From Anabaena sp051781005 (GTDB taxonomy: Bacteria; Cyanobacteriota; Cyanobacteriia; Cyanobacteriales; Nostocaceae), in contig NZ_JBPWOA010000020.1 in NCBI RefSeq assembly GCF_051781005.1, positions 62,001 to 126,000 of the forward strand: a stretch of DNA of 64,000 nt. The letters are read 5' to 3'. The position numbers were made by a program, and so were the translations under genes. Below the pieces are notes generated by a model that was not told the origin of the DNA, did no database searches, and saw only the letters and a program-made list of their open reading frames with translations. This document shows positions 26,039-34,767 of this stretch, in pieces (position 1 is the first letter of the stretch; each line of letters opens with the position of its first letter).

Positions 26039-26117
26039 GCAGAAGCCTCTCTTTTCAAGAAATTCAAAATTTAAATTAGATAACTCAGGATTCAATACTG
26101 CTCGGTTAAGAATTTTT

Positions 26118-26192
26118 GTAGGTTGAGTTGAACGATAGTGAAACCCAACAAATGCCTGTAACCGTTGGGTTTCGTTCCTCAACCTAACCTAC
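26118..26192. repeat. Palindromic repeat element (GTAGGTTGAG ends) upstream of the first kinase
   Basis: GTAGGTTGAGTTGAACGATAGT (26118-26139) pairs with the right end (CGTTCCTCAACCTAACCTAC, 26173-26192), with a second inner pair AAACCCAAC / GTTGGGTTT. This forms a 75-bp cruciform-like element, a common cyanobacterial dispersed repeat. It supplies codons to a spurious N-terminal extension of the downstream kinase frame and thus shows that the real start is at 26038. Confidence 0.72.
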
Positions 26193-26238
26193 GTTATTTC
26201 ATTTTTTGAGCTTAACCGACAAGTATTGACTCAGGATT

Positions 26239-28827
26239 TTATTCTATTCCTCCGTGGCTTTTGAGTAATTCGACTATATCAGAGTAATTATTTTCCTCAG
26301 CCAATCCTAAAGGGGTAAACCCATCATTATCTCTAGAATTAACCTCTAAACCTTTGCCTTTGGCAAGCAGTACCTCTACTATATTTTTGTTACCAGACTG
26401 TGCTGCATTATGTAATGGAGTTTCACCATAGACATTCTTAATATTAATCTTAGCTCCTTTAGCAATTAGCATTTCTGCCACGTCTGGCCAGTTTGCTAAT
26501 GCTGCTAAATGCAATGGTGTTCTTCCATTGCCCAATAAAGCCTCAACATTAACCTCTGATCCTTTAGCGATTAGCAGTTTGATTGTTTGTTTATAGTCAT
26601 CGTCGTAACTTTCAATTTCCTTGAAAGAGATTGCTATTTTTAATGGAGTTGAACCTTTGTTATCTTTAGCATTGAGATTTGCACCTTTGGTAAGCAATAA
26701 CTCTACTATTTCCTTTCCTCCTGTCGATGTTGCCCAGAGTAACGGTGTATCACCCTGATAGTTTTTAGTATTGAAATCTGCTCCTTTTGCAAGCAATAAT
26801 TCTACTATTTCCTTTCTTCCTGTCGATGCTGCCCAGAGTAACGGTGTATCACCCTGATAGTTTTTAGCATTGACATCTGCTCCTTTTGCAATAAGCAGAT
26901 TCACTGATTTTTGATTACCATTCCGTGCTGCCCAGTGTATTGGTTGATTACCTTGATAATCCTTGGTTTTAATATCCTCATCACTTAAACTTAAATATGC
27001 CCCTTTCTCTATCAGATATGTAACAGCATTCCAGTTGTTACGCTTCAAAGCTATTTGTATAGGCGTTCGACCCCGGTTGTTCTTAGCATTAATCTCTTTA
27101 TCACTCAGATACGCCCCTTTCTCTATCAGAACCAGATTCAAATTGTTATTCTTCAAAGATATTTGTATAGGCGTTTGACCCTGATTATCCTTAGCGTTAA
27201 CATCAGCGCCTTTGGCAATTAGTAGTTCACACAGTTCCTCTCTATATGGGTGATATGATGATGTGTTTAACAAATGCAGAAGGGTTTGACCTTGATTATT
27301 TTTAGCGTTGACATCAGCACCTTTGGCAATTAGGAGTTCAACTAGTTCCTTGCTATTTGGCTGAGATGTGTTTAACAAGTGTAGAAGGGTTTGACCTTGA
27401 TTATTTTTAGCGTTGACATCAGCACCTTTGGCAATTAGGAGTTCAACCAGTTCCTTGCTATTTGGCTGAGATGTTAAGAAGTGCAGAGGGGTTGCCCCTT
27501 GATTATTCCTAGCGTTGACATCAGCACCCTTGGCAATTAGGAGTTCAACCAGTTCCTTGCTATTTGGCTGATATGGTAAGAAGTGCAGAGGGGTTCGACC
27601 TTGATTATCCTTAGCATTAACATCAGCACCTTTGGCAATTAGGAGTTCAAACATTTCCTTGCTGCGTATTTTGTGCAAAGGGGTTGCCCCTTGATTATCC
27701 TTAGCATTAACATCTGTAATCTTAGTAATTAATAGTTCTGCCATGTCTTTTTTAGAGAACCGTAAGGCACAATCTAGTAAGGAGATTCCCGCATCAGTAT
27801 CAATATCGTTGACATTACCACCTTGATTTAGATAATTTCTGACAATATCGATTTGGTTATTGTTAATTGCCTGACATATTCCTGACGGGTTGATGCCGAT
27901 AGATTTCAAGATGGTATATTTGAAGGAATTGAAGACAATAAACCCAACAATTCCAGCAACTCCCACGCCTAATAAAGTTTTCCAAGATAAACCTGCACCT
28001 GATTTACCAGCTAAATTTCGCTTACCACGGAGTACATCTAAGGCTTCTTTTGCTGAGACAAATCTATCTTCTACATCCGGTTCAAGTAGCTTTTCTAAGA
28101 AGTCAGCAAAATCTCCAGAAATTTGAACTCGTGAGCGAAAATCAATCTTGAGTCGATCTTGAGGTAAGTCAGCAGGAGAACGGTGTGTGAGTAGAAATAG
28201 TAAGGTGGCACCCAATCCATAAAGATCGGTTGTGGGAACAGCTTGTCCCCGAAATTGTTCAGGAGCCATATAGCCAAAGGTTCCTACTACTGTACTGCTG
28301 CGGGCAAATGTACTGTGATAGGTATCCTGTACTGCACCAAAATCAACTAAGAAGACTTGCCCTTTGTCATCGCGGATTATATTTTGTGGCTTGATATCTC
28401 GGTGAATAACAGGTGGTGTTTGTTTGTGTAGATAGACTAAAATTTCTAAAATCTGAATGGCTATCTGTCTAACTTCAGATTCATTTGCGTGCCAACCTGT
28501 TTCTACCAACACAGCAAGGGATTTTCCAGGCGCAATTTGTTGGGCTATGTAAAAACCGCGATCGCTTTCTGTGTCTACCTGAAAATAATCTATATATTTA
28601 GGAATGCCTGGATGATTGAGAACAGACAATACACGGGCTTCACGTTCAAATAACTCAGTCATTTTCCAGTCAGACATACCCTTGAGAGATAAGGCTTTCA
28701 ATGCCACTCGCTGGCTATTTTGTAAATCCTCCGCTTGGTATGTTGTCCCAATTCCACCTTGTCCTAAAGTCTCAATGATGCGATAACGTTCAGCGATAAT
28801 GTAGCCTGACTCATGCAGCAGTTCCAT
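26239..28827 (-). CDS. Ser/Thr protein kinase with large ankyrin-repeat array
   Basis: An 862-residue fusion. Residues 1-270 are a complete Hanks-type kinase: GQGGIGTTYQ (22-31), K44, HRDIKPQN (142-149) and DFGAVQ (162-167). A single membrane segment (about 282-302, GVGVAGIVGFIVFNSF) follows, so the kinase is cytoplasmic. The remaining 560 residues are about fifteen ankyrin units with consensus ELLIAKGADVNAKDNQGxTP; several central units are almost identical, pointing to recent tandem expansion. Some units are longer than 33 residues (inserted QPNSKELVE). The start MELLHESGYIIAERYRII (28827) is preceded by an AAAGGAAGC ribosome site. Partners bound by the ankyrin array are unknown. Confidence 0.93.
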   Translation of the reverse strand: MELLHESGYIIAERYRIIETLGQGGIGTTYQAEDLQNSQRVALKALSLKGMSDWKMTELFEREARVLSVLNHPGIPKYIDYFQVDTESDRGFYIAQQIAPGKSLAVLVETGWHANESEVRQIAIQILEILVYLHKQTPPVIHRDIKPQNIIRDDKGQVFLVDFGAVQDTYHSTFARSSTVVGTFGYMAPEQFRGQAVPTTDLYGLGATLLFLLTHRSPADLPQDRLKIDFRSRVQISGDFADFLEKLLEPDVEDRFVSAKEALDVLRGKRNLAGKSGAGLSWKTLLGVGVAGIVGFIVFNSFKYTILKSIGINPSGICQAINNNQIDIVRNYLNQGGNVNDIDTDAGISLLDCALRFSKKDMAELLITKITDVNAKDNQGATPLHKIRSKEMFELLIAKGADVNAKDNQGRTPLHFLPYQPNSKELVELLIAKGADVNARNNQGATPLHFLTSQPNSKELVELLIAKGADVNAKNNQGQTLLHLLNTSQPNSKELVELLIAKGADVNAKNNQGQTLLHLLNTSSYHPYREELCELLIAKGADVNAKDNQGQTPIQISLKNNNLNLVLIEKGAYLSDKEINAKNNRGRTPIQIALKRNNWNAVTYLIEKGAYLSLSDEDIKTKDYQGNQPIHWAARNGNQKSVNLLIAKGADVNAKNYQGDTPLLWAASTGRKEIVELLLAKGADFNTKNYQGDTPLLWATSTGGKEIVELLLTKGANLNAKDNKGSTPLKIAISFKEIESYDDDYKQTIKLLIAKGSEVNVEALLGNGRTPLHLAALANWPDVAEMLIAKGAKINIKNVYGETPLHNAAQSGNKNIVEVLLAKGKGLEVNSRDNDGFTPLGLAEENNYSDIVELLKSHGGIE
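27181..27700 (-). repeat. Near-identical tandem DNA repeats within the ankyrin array
   Basis: Units of roughly 100-115 bp contain the shared phrases GCACCTTTGGCAATTAGGAG, TTCCTTGCTATTTGGCTGA and TGATTATTTTTAGCGTTGAC. Two adjacent units (27300-27410 and 27410-27500) are almost base-identical. This is coding repeat DNA prone to slippage or unequal crossing-over and to assembly collapse. Confidence 0.85.
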
Positions 28828-29091
28828 AAAGCTTCCTTTGTTTTAAGATAGCGATCGCTCTAGTTAATAGGTAGGTGGTTGAGGATTGATAATTAGGCGA
28901 TATTAGGGGCAACGGTTAAACAGCAAGGAAATAGGAATTTTTTCCCTCACTCCTTACTCCTTTTGAATAGAATGGCAACTTGCCACTAACTAGGGTTTCA
29001 CTTCGGGGCTTTCAGTGAGCATTTCTTGTAAACTGGAAATCGAGAGACTAACTTACGCCTGTAATTTTCACAAGGACAACTTTTATTATTT

Positions 29092-30498
29092 ATGGTATCG
29101 ACTCAACCCGTCGTGGTTCAACCTGCTGGCAATCAATATTTACCTCAAAATCGCAGCCACACAACACTTTCACCTAATCAAGAACTTTTACCCCTGAGTG
29201 CCAGAGTTAATGATCATGACTCCCTGGAAATCGGTGGGTGTGATGTCACAACGCTGGTTGAGCAGTTTGGTTCGCCTTTATATGTTCTAGATGAAACAAC
29301 CTTGCGGACAGCTTGCCAACAATACCGGGATACTTTCAAACAATACTACAAAGGTGAATCTCAAGTATTATACGCTTCTAAGGCCTGGAATTGTCTAGCA
29401 GTTTGTGCGATCGCAGCCTCAGAAGGTTTAGGAATAGATGTAGTTTCCGGTGGTGAACTTTACACTGCTTTAAAAGCTGGAGTTAATCCAGATAAAATCT
29501 ACCTGCACGGCAATAATAAATCTCGTGATGAATTAGTTTTAGCCATTGAGTCAGGTTGTACCATTGTTGCTGACAATTGGCACGAGTTACATACCTTGGT
29601 AAACATTGCAGAGACTTTCTCTGAAACGTCTCTACAAACTATCCGTATTATGTTGCGGTTGACTCCGGGGATCGAATGCCATACCCATGAATATATTCGC
29701 ACTGGACATTTAGATAGTAAATTTGGCTTTGATCCCAATGACTTAGATCAGGTATTTGCCTTTGTTAGCAAACAACCTGGTTTAAACTGTGTGGGATTAC
29801 ACGCTCATATTGGGTCGCAAATTTTTGAACGTCAACCTCATCGGGATTTGGGCGCTGTAATGGTACAGTGGTTGCGAGATGCGGCCAAATATGATTTGGA
29901 ATTGACAGAATTAAATGTTGGTGGTGGTTTAGGGATTAGGTACACAGAGTCAGATGATCCCCCTAGCATTGAAGAATGGTCAAAGGCAATTTGTGAAGTA
30001 GTTCAACAAGCTTGTGCTGCCGAAAATCTGCCCTTACCTAAATTATTATGTGAACCAGGGCGATCGCTGATTGCGACAGCTTGCGTTACCGCCTACACTA
30101 TTGGTTCAGCTAAAGTCATTCCCGATATTCGTACTTATGTAACGATTGATGGCGGAATGTCTGACAATCCCCGCCCTATCACATATCAATCAGTTTATCG
30201 AGCAGTAGTTGCTAATAAAATGTCTGCTGCTTTAACCCAAACAGTCACATTGGCGGGTAAACATTGCGAATCAGGAGATATTCTGATTAAAAATGCTCAA
30301 CTGCCAAAAACTGAACCAGGCGATATTCTCGTAGTTATGGGAACTGGTGCATACAATTACAGTATGGCATCTAACTACAACCGTCTGCCCCGACCGGCAG
30401 CTGTTTTAGTGGCGAATGGCGAAGCAAATTTAATTTTGCAGCGGGAAACTTATCAAGACATAATTCGACAAGATTGCCTACCAGAAAGACTGAAATAG
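29092..30498 (+). CDS. lysA: Diaminopimelate decarboxylase
   Basis: PLP enzyme that makes L-lysine from meso-diaminopimelate, the last lysine step. The 468 residues include the PLP lysine in VLYASKAWNCLAV, the glycine loop ELNVGGGLGIRYT, and the second-subunit motif LCEPGRSLIATACV, and HAHIGSQIF. The N-terminal 40 residues are a cyanobacterial extension. The ATG at 29092 fits. It is the first gene of a same-strand group with cdaA and uppS, from which it is separated by an 89-bp STRR stretch; the gene order is one I know from other cyanobacteria. Confidence 0.97.
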   Translation: MVSTQPVVVQPAGNQYLPQNRSHTTLSPNQELLPLSARVNDHDSLEIGGCDVTTLVEQFGSPLYVLDETTLRTACQQYRDTFKQYYKGESQVLYASKAWNCLAVCAIAASEGLGIDVVSGGELYTALKAGVNPDKIYLHGNNKSRDELVLAIESGCTIVADNWHELHTLVNIAETFSETSLQTIRIMLRLTPGIECHTHEYIRTGHLDSKFGFDPNDLDQVFAFVSKQPGLNCVGLHAHIGSQIFERQPHRDLGAVMVQWLRDAAKYDLELTELNVGGGLGIRYTESDDPPSIEEWSKAICEVVQQACAAENLPLPKLLCEPGRSLIATACVTAYTIGSAKVIPDIRTYVTIDGGMSDNPRPITYQSVYRAVVANKMSAALTQTVTLAGKHCESGDILIKNAQLPKTEPGDILVVMGTGAYNYSMASNYNRLPRPAAVLVANGEANLILQRETYQDIIRQDCLPERLK

Positions 30499-30587
30499 TC
30501 ATTCGTCCTTGGTCATTGGTCATTAGCTAAGAACCAATGACTAATGACTAATGATTAGTGACTAATGACTATTAGAATCCAGATGTC
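30499..30587. repeat. STRR stretch between lysA and cdaA
   Basis: The spacer is made of overlapping TTGGTCA and TAATGAC heptamers, on both strands (GGTCATTGGTCATTAG then CCAATGACTAATGACTAATG), so it can form a hairpin. It fills the lysA-cdaA gap completely and ends just before the cdaA ATG (30588), leaving only TGTC as leader context. Confidence 0.85.
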
Positions 30588-31586
30588 ATGAGAGATTGGT
30601 GGAAGCAATGGCTGATAAACCTGGGATGGTCACAGTCCTTGCTGTTTGGGACTCTGGATATTGTGTTGGTGCTGGCGCTGACATACATGATCCTGGTGAT
30701 TATTAGTGAACGCCGGACGCTGTGGATGGTGCGCGGATTTATTGTTTTAATGCTCGCCTCAGCATTCAGCGGCACTTTGGGGCTACCTCTACTCAATTTT
30801 GTTCTAGAAAAGCTAGTAATTGGTTGTGCTGTAGCAATGGCAGTAGCACTCCAGTCAGAGTTTCGTCGATTTTTAGAACAATTAGGACGGGGGGAGTTCC
30901 GCCAGCTATTTCAACCCAACCGCTTGGCAGTCCCTAAATCTGATAGCGTAATTGATGAAATTGTCGATGCTGTCAAAGAACTGTCAAAAAATCGGATTGG
31001 TGCTTTGTTGATTTTGGAAACTTCGGGGCCAATTGATGAACGAGATTTTTCTGTACCTGGAGTAAAGTTAAATGCAGAGGTTTCTAAAGAACTGATACAA
31101 ACAATTTTTCAGCCAAAAACTTTGTTACATGATGGAGCAACTTTGATCCGTGGTTCGCGGATTGTGTCATCGGGTATAATTCTACCACTTTCGGGACGCA
31201 CAGCCTCTCGTCAGTTGGGTACACGCCATCGGGCAGCAATGGGAATTACTGAGCGGGTCGAAAATTGCATTTGTGTCGTTGTATCAGAAGAAACGGGTTC
31301 TATTTCCTTAGCAGAACGGGGAACCCTATATAGACCACTGACGATTAAAAAGCTAAAAGAATCTCTAGAGGCTCGATTTTCGCCAACTGTGGATCGGGAA
31401 GCTGTGGCACCTGGTCTTTTAAGTTTGGTTAGTCAAATTGGTGGTCAGATACTAGCGCTGGCTTCACGTTTAGTTGGATTACCATTTCTTCTCTACGAAA
31501 GGCTATGCCAAGGACGCGCTACGCGTAGCTTGCTTCCCCCCAAAGACACGTCTGCTTCTCGCCAAAAAAATAAGACCGAAAAATGA
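30588..31586 (+). CDS. cdaA: Diadenylate cyclase (c-di-AMP synthase), membrane type
   Basis: Makes c-di-AMP from two ATP. The 332 residues start with three membrane segments (about 20-85), then a short coiled link, then the DAC domain with the catalytic motifs DGA (182-184) and RHR (213-215) in LLHDGATLI and GTRHRAAMG. The type is CdaA/DacA. After the DAC domain there is a long tail (about 265-332), of which about ten residues (LCQGRATRSLL) are encoded by a dispersed palindromic repeat. The stop overlaps the uppS start (ATGA). c-di-AMP usually controls potassium and osmotic balance; its role here is not shown by the sequence. Confidence 0.95.
   Translation: MRDWWKQWLINLGWSQSLLFGTLDIVLVLALTYMILVIISERRTLWMVRGFIVLMLASAFSGTLGLPLLNFVLEKLVIGCAVAMAVALQSEFRRFLEQLGRGEFRQLFQPNRLAVPKSDSVIDEIVDAVKELSKNRIGALLILETSGPIDERDFSVPGVKLNAEVSKELIQTIFQPKTLLHDGATLIRGSRIVSSGIILPLSGRTASRQLGTRHRAAMGITERVENCICVVVSEETGSISLAERGTLYRPLTIKKLKESLEARFSPTVDREAVAPGLLSLVSQIGGQILALASRLVGLPFLLYERLCQGRATRSLLPPKDTSASRQKNKTEK
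31501..31534. repeat. Palindromic dispersed repeat inside cdaA coding sequence
   Basis: GGCTATGCCAAGGACGCGCT followed by ACGCGTAGCTTGCT contains the perfect 12-bp palindrome GCTACGCGTAGC and the repeat vocabulary seen elsewhere in intergenic DNA. Here it stays in frame and is translated in the C-terminal tail, beyond the catalytic domain. Confidence 0.75.
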
Positions 31587-32332
31587 CAACACAACATACT
31601 GAACTGCAATATTTACCCTTAGATTTAAAAAAAGAACTACTTCCCCAGCACGTTGCGGTGATTATGGATGGCAATGGTCGATGGGCCAAACGTCAAGGTC
31701 TACCCCGAATTATGGGGCATAAAGCTGGTGTTGATGCTATCAAAGATTTGCTGCGCTGTTGTAAGGATTGGGGAATCAAGGCGCTGACTGCTTACGCTTT
31801 TTCGACGGAGAACTGGAAAAGACCACAGGAAGAGGTGGAGTTCTTGATGACTCTGTTCCAGCGTGTTTTGCGGCAAGAACTGCGGGAAATGGTAGAGGAG
31901 AATGTGCAGATTCAGTTTGTGGGCAATTTGCAAGCTTTGCCAAAAGCACTGCAAGAGGAAATTTCTCGCTCAATGGCAGAAACTAAGGATAATCGCAGTA
32001 TCCGGTTTACGGTAGCCACAAATTATGGGGGTAGACAGGAGATTTTACAAGCTTGTCGTGCGATCGCTCAAAAGGTTCAAGAAGGTTTACTCAAGCCTGA
32101 AGAAATTTCTGAACAAGTATTTGAAGCACATCTCTACACCGCAGGAATAGCAGATCCAGATTTATTAATTCGTACCAGTGGGGAAATGCGACTTTCTAAT
32201 TTTCTTCTTTGGCAAATGGCCTATGGAGAAATTTATATCACTGATACTCTCTGGCCAGATTTTGACAGAAATGAGTTTCACCGGGCTTTATCTGCCTATC
32301 AGCAAAGAGAACGACGGTTTGGGAAAATTTAG
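31583..32332 (+). CDS. uppS: Isoprenyl transferase (undecaprenyl diphosphate synthase)
   Basis: Cis-prenyltransferase that makes the C55 undecaprenyl diphosphate carrier for peptidoglycan and other glycans. The 249 residues carry VAVIMDGNGRWAKRQGLPRI (catalytic Asp in MDGNGRWA), STENWKRPQEEV, and DLLIRTSGEMRLSNFLLWQ with the final WPDF. The ATG overlaps the cdaA stop by four bases, so the two are translationally coupled. Membrane-associated enzyme; length normal. Confidence 0.97.
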   Translation: MTTQHTELQYLPLDLKKELLPQHVAVIMDGNGRWAKRQGLPRIMGHKAGVDAIKDLLRCCKDWGIKALTAYAFSTENWKRPQEEVEFLMTLFQRVLRQELREMVEENVQIQFVGNLQALPKALQEEISRSMAETKDNRSIRFTVATNYGGRQEILQACRAIAQKVQEGLLKPEEISEQVFEAHLYTAGIADPDLLIRTSGEMRLSNFLLWQMAYGEIYITDTLWPDFDRNEFHRALSAYQQRERRFGKI

Positions 32333-32339
32333 ATGAAAA

Positions 32340-32636
32340 TGTCAGAATCAGGATATCCAGGATTAAGAGACTTCCAACTAAAAAAATATCCCGTCGTTGT
32401 GACGGCAGGGGCGCAGGGAGCAGGGAGCAGGGGGAAGAAAAGTCGCTTTGATTTGGTGAAATTGGATCAGCTTTTTTGTGTAGTTCTCTAAAGGATTAAC
32501 AGGATGAAAAGAAATACATTGAAGATAAATGTCTAAATCAGGATACTCTGGATTAACAGGATGAAAAAATCCAGAAAATATATAAATAATTAAATCTCGC
32601 CAATCCTTAAATTTTGTAAATCCTGATTCTGACAAC
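32340..32636. repeat. Repeat cluster with inverted TCAGAATCAGGAT ends
   Basis: GTCAGAATCAGGATA at 32341-32355 is answered by ATCCTGATTCTGAC at 32619-32632 in inverse orientation. Inside are a partial AGAGACTTCCAACTAAAAA end of the MITE family of 2884, GCAGGGAGCAGGGAGCAGGGG heptamers, and a third copy of the AAATCnTGTAAATCC repeat (32600-32634). It is a nest of several small elements, not a gene. Confidence 0.55.
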
Positions 32637-32641
32637 GAAAT

Positions 32642-32914
32642 TTAGGGACCGGAAAAAACGGCTTGTTCGATATCTTCCCGACTCAGAGAATATTTAAAGG
32701 AACGCTGGATATCTTTGTTGTTTTCTCCGGCTTGGATGTATCGCACTGTAATTTGTTCGATATCTAGCCAGAGTTCCGCTTCCCAACTAGGTCTTTGCAA
32801 TCGCCAGCAGTGTAGCTCGTTTTCATCTTGTTGACAACCTTGGTCTTTTAGCCATTGTTCAATTTGTGGTAGAGGATGGCTATATAGAGGTGTGTTAGAG
32901 GGGGGAATAGGCAT
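32642..32914 (-). CDS. DUF3143 family protein
   Basis: A 90-residue protein with PLYSHPLPQIEQWLKDQGCQ, CWRLQRPSWEAELWLDIEQI, then VRYIQAGENNKDIQRSFKYS and LSREDIEQAVFSGP, the full DUF3143 pattern of cyanobacteria and plastids. Function unknown. It is 19 bp downstream of the J-domain gene on the same strand, an arrangement that suggests co-transcription and a shared role. Confidence 0.88.
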   Translation of the reverse strand: MPIPPSNTPLYSHPLPQIEQWLKDQGCQQDENELHCWRLQRPSWEAELWLDIEQITVRYIQAGENNKDIQRSFKYSLSREDIEQAVFSGP

Positions 32915-32933
32915 AACAATTTTAGATTTTGGC

Positions 32934-33485
32934 TTAAGAAATGATGAATTTTGAATTTTTACTTGCAGGGGTATTTAGTGGATAGATGTAGGTGATTTGC
33001 TGTTGTGTATTGGGGTTGAGAGTTGGGGAAAGTAAACTGGCTTCACCACGAATGAACCCAATAGCGATCGCTAGTAGTAAACAACCAGCAATAGTTAATC
33101 CTAAAACAAATAATACAAATATTTCTCCAGAGGATAAGGGGCGATCGCTTGCATCCAGATACATTGATTTTGAGAAATCATAAGGCTTATGTACGGAATG
33201 GTTTAAATCCGTTGGTGCTTGAATTACCCCAAAGCGAGAGTAGCCAATCTTCAAATCATAACTTAAACGCCGTTCTGGATGACTGAGGGTGGCGTAAGCT
33301 TCGTTAATTTGTTGGAATTTGGCAGTAGCAACTGTAGCAGGCAATTCTGTGGTATCTGGATGATACTGTTTACTCAATTCCCTATAGGCGCGACGGATAT
33401 TAATCACAGACGCGGAAGGATGCAGTCCTAGGAGGGAGTAATATGTAGTTTTGCCGCTTTGTAAATTTGTCCCGTTTTGACTCAC
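32934..33485 (-). CDS. J-domain protein with one membrane segment
   Basis: DnaJ-like Hsp70 co-chaperone. Residues about 14-78 are a J-domain: YYSLLGLHPSASVINIRRAY, KQYHPDTTEL with the HPD motif intact, and INEAYATLSHPERRLSYD. There is no zinc finger or peptide-binding C-domain, so it is a type III protein. Around residues 118-145 there is a transmembrane helix (IFVLFVLGLTIAGCLLLAIAIGF), which would put the J-domain in the cytoplasm at a membrane. The last 30 residues are polar and probably outside or lumenal. It is followed by the DUF3143 gene. Confidence 0.92.
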   Translation of the reverse strand: MSQNGTNLQSGKTTYYSLLGLHPSASVINIRRAYRELSKQYHPDTTELPATVATAKFQQINEAYATLSHPERRLSYDLKIGYSRFGVIQAPTDLNHSVHKPYDFSKSMYLDASDRPLSSGEIFVLFVLGLTIAGCLLLAIAIGFIRGEASLLSPTLNPNTQQQITYIYPLNTPASKNSKFIIS

Positions 33486-33779
33486 GGCTTCGATTCACTT
33501 TGCTCAAATATGTTTTTTTATATTTTAGATGTTTTGTGAATCGGGAAAACGGAAACAAACTGCGAACCACTTCAGAACTTATGCAACACCTCCCAGATTA
33601 CCGTTTTTACCCAAATCAGGAAAGGCAAGAGCGATCGCATTTCGAGAGAAAATTAGAGAAATGGTGGGTTAGATAAAATCTTTGTTATCTCCTGCACTAA
33701 AGTAGTCTTTAGAGGGAAGTTAAAACTTTACAGATGTGCTACAAAAGATTATACTATCTAAATCTATTTTTTAATCTAT

Positions 33780-34739
33780 ATGAGTCGTTCCGCTTGCCTT
33801 ATCTTTAACCCAGTTGCGGGTCAGGGTGATCCAGAATTAGAATTAGATCAGATTAGATCGATATTAGAACCAGAAATTGAATTAGATATTTATTTCACAA
33901 CTGAAGAAGTGGATGCTGACGAACTCGCACGCGCAGCAGTAGAAAGGGGAGTAGAAACAATTATTGCCTCTGGGGGAGATGGTACTCTGTCAGCAGCAGC
34001 AGCAGCGGTAGTTAATACTAATATTCCCTTCGGGATTATTTCACGGGGAACAGCAAACGCTTTTGCAGCAGCTTTAACGATTCCCGATACAATTGCAGAC
34101 GCTTGTCAGACAATTTTGCAAGGTAAAACCCGTGCAGTAGATGTAGCCTATTGCAACGAGCGACTGATGGTATTATTGGTAGGTATTGGTTTTGAAGCTG
34201 GAACTGTAGAAAAAGCAGACAGGAATGCTAAAAATCGCCTCGGAATGATGGCGTATATTCTGGCAGGAATTCAAGAATTAGGAAATTTACAAAAATTCGA
34301 TGTAGAAATTGAAACCGAAGATAAGATCATTCAAACTATTGCTTCAGCGGTGACAGTAGCAAATGCTGCACCGGCAACTTCAGTTTTAGCTCATGGACCA
34401 GCGGGTATTATTTTTGATGACGGATTACTAGATTTAACAATTGTAGCCCCAGAAAATAAAACAGGTGCGATCGCAGCCACATTCCATTTATTTCAAACCG
34501 CTACCGCAGGTACACCCGTAGAACGAGATGACATTGGCTATCTGCGAGCCAAAACAATTAAAATCACCACTGAACCACCACAAAAGGTAGTTATAGATGG
34601 AGAAATAGTCGGCACAACTCCTGTAGAAATTAATTGTGTACCAGGAGGTTTGAGGGTTTTTGTACCATCAGTAGCAGAAGATATTCCCACAGAAAAGCTA
34701 GAAGGATTACCTAACTTAACTGTAGAAATGAAAGATTAA
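33780..34739 (+). CDS. YegS/BmrU-type lipid kinase
   Basis: Diacylglycerol-kinase-fold lipid kinase of 319 residues. FNPVAGQGDPELELDQI is the N-terminal strand, TIIASGGDGTLSAAAAAVVN the GGDGT nucleotide loop, and FGIISRGTANAFAAAL the following conserved segment. VVIDGEIVGTTPVEINCVPG closes the C-terminal domain as usual in the family. It phosphorylates a lipid with ATP; the actual lipid (diacylglycerol, phosphatidylglycerol or sphingosine type) cannot be told. The ATG at 33780 has no strong Shine-Dalgarno; the frame has no earlier start. Confidence 0.92.
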   Translation: MSRSACLIFNPVAGQGDPELELDQIRSILEPEIELDIYFTTEEVDADELARAAVERGVETIIASGGDGTLSAAAAAVVNTNIPFGIISRGTANAFAAALTIPDTIADACQTILQGKTRAVDVAYCNERLMVLLVGIGFEAGTVEKADRNAKNRLGMMAYILAGIQELGNLQKFDVEIETEDKIIQTIASAVTVANAAPATSVLAHGPAGIIFDDGLLDLTIVAPENKTGAIAATFHLFQTATAGTPVERDDIGYLRAKTIKITTEPPQKVVIDGEIVGTTPVEINCVPGGLRVFVPSVAEDIPTEKLEGLPNLTVEMKD

Positions 34740-34767
34740 GCTATTAGTAATTCAGGAATTATGTAAT

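Noticed and set aside
26039..26182. 48-residue N-terminal extension of the first kinase
   Set aside because: It crosses the palindromic repeat element at 26118-26192; the paralogue begins at the corresponding MELLHxxG, so the start at 26038 is right.
33467..33676. 69-codon plus-strand frame before the lipid kinase
   Set aside because: Overlaps the start of the J-domain gene on the other strand and shows no conserved pattern.
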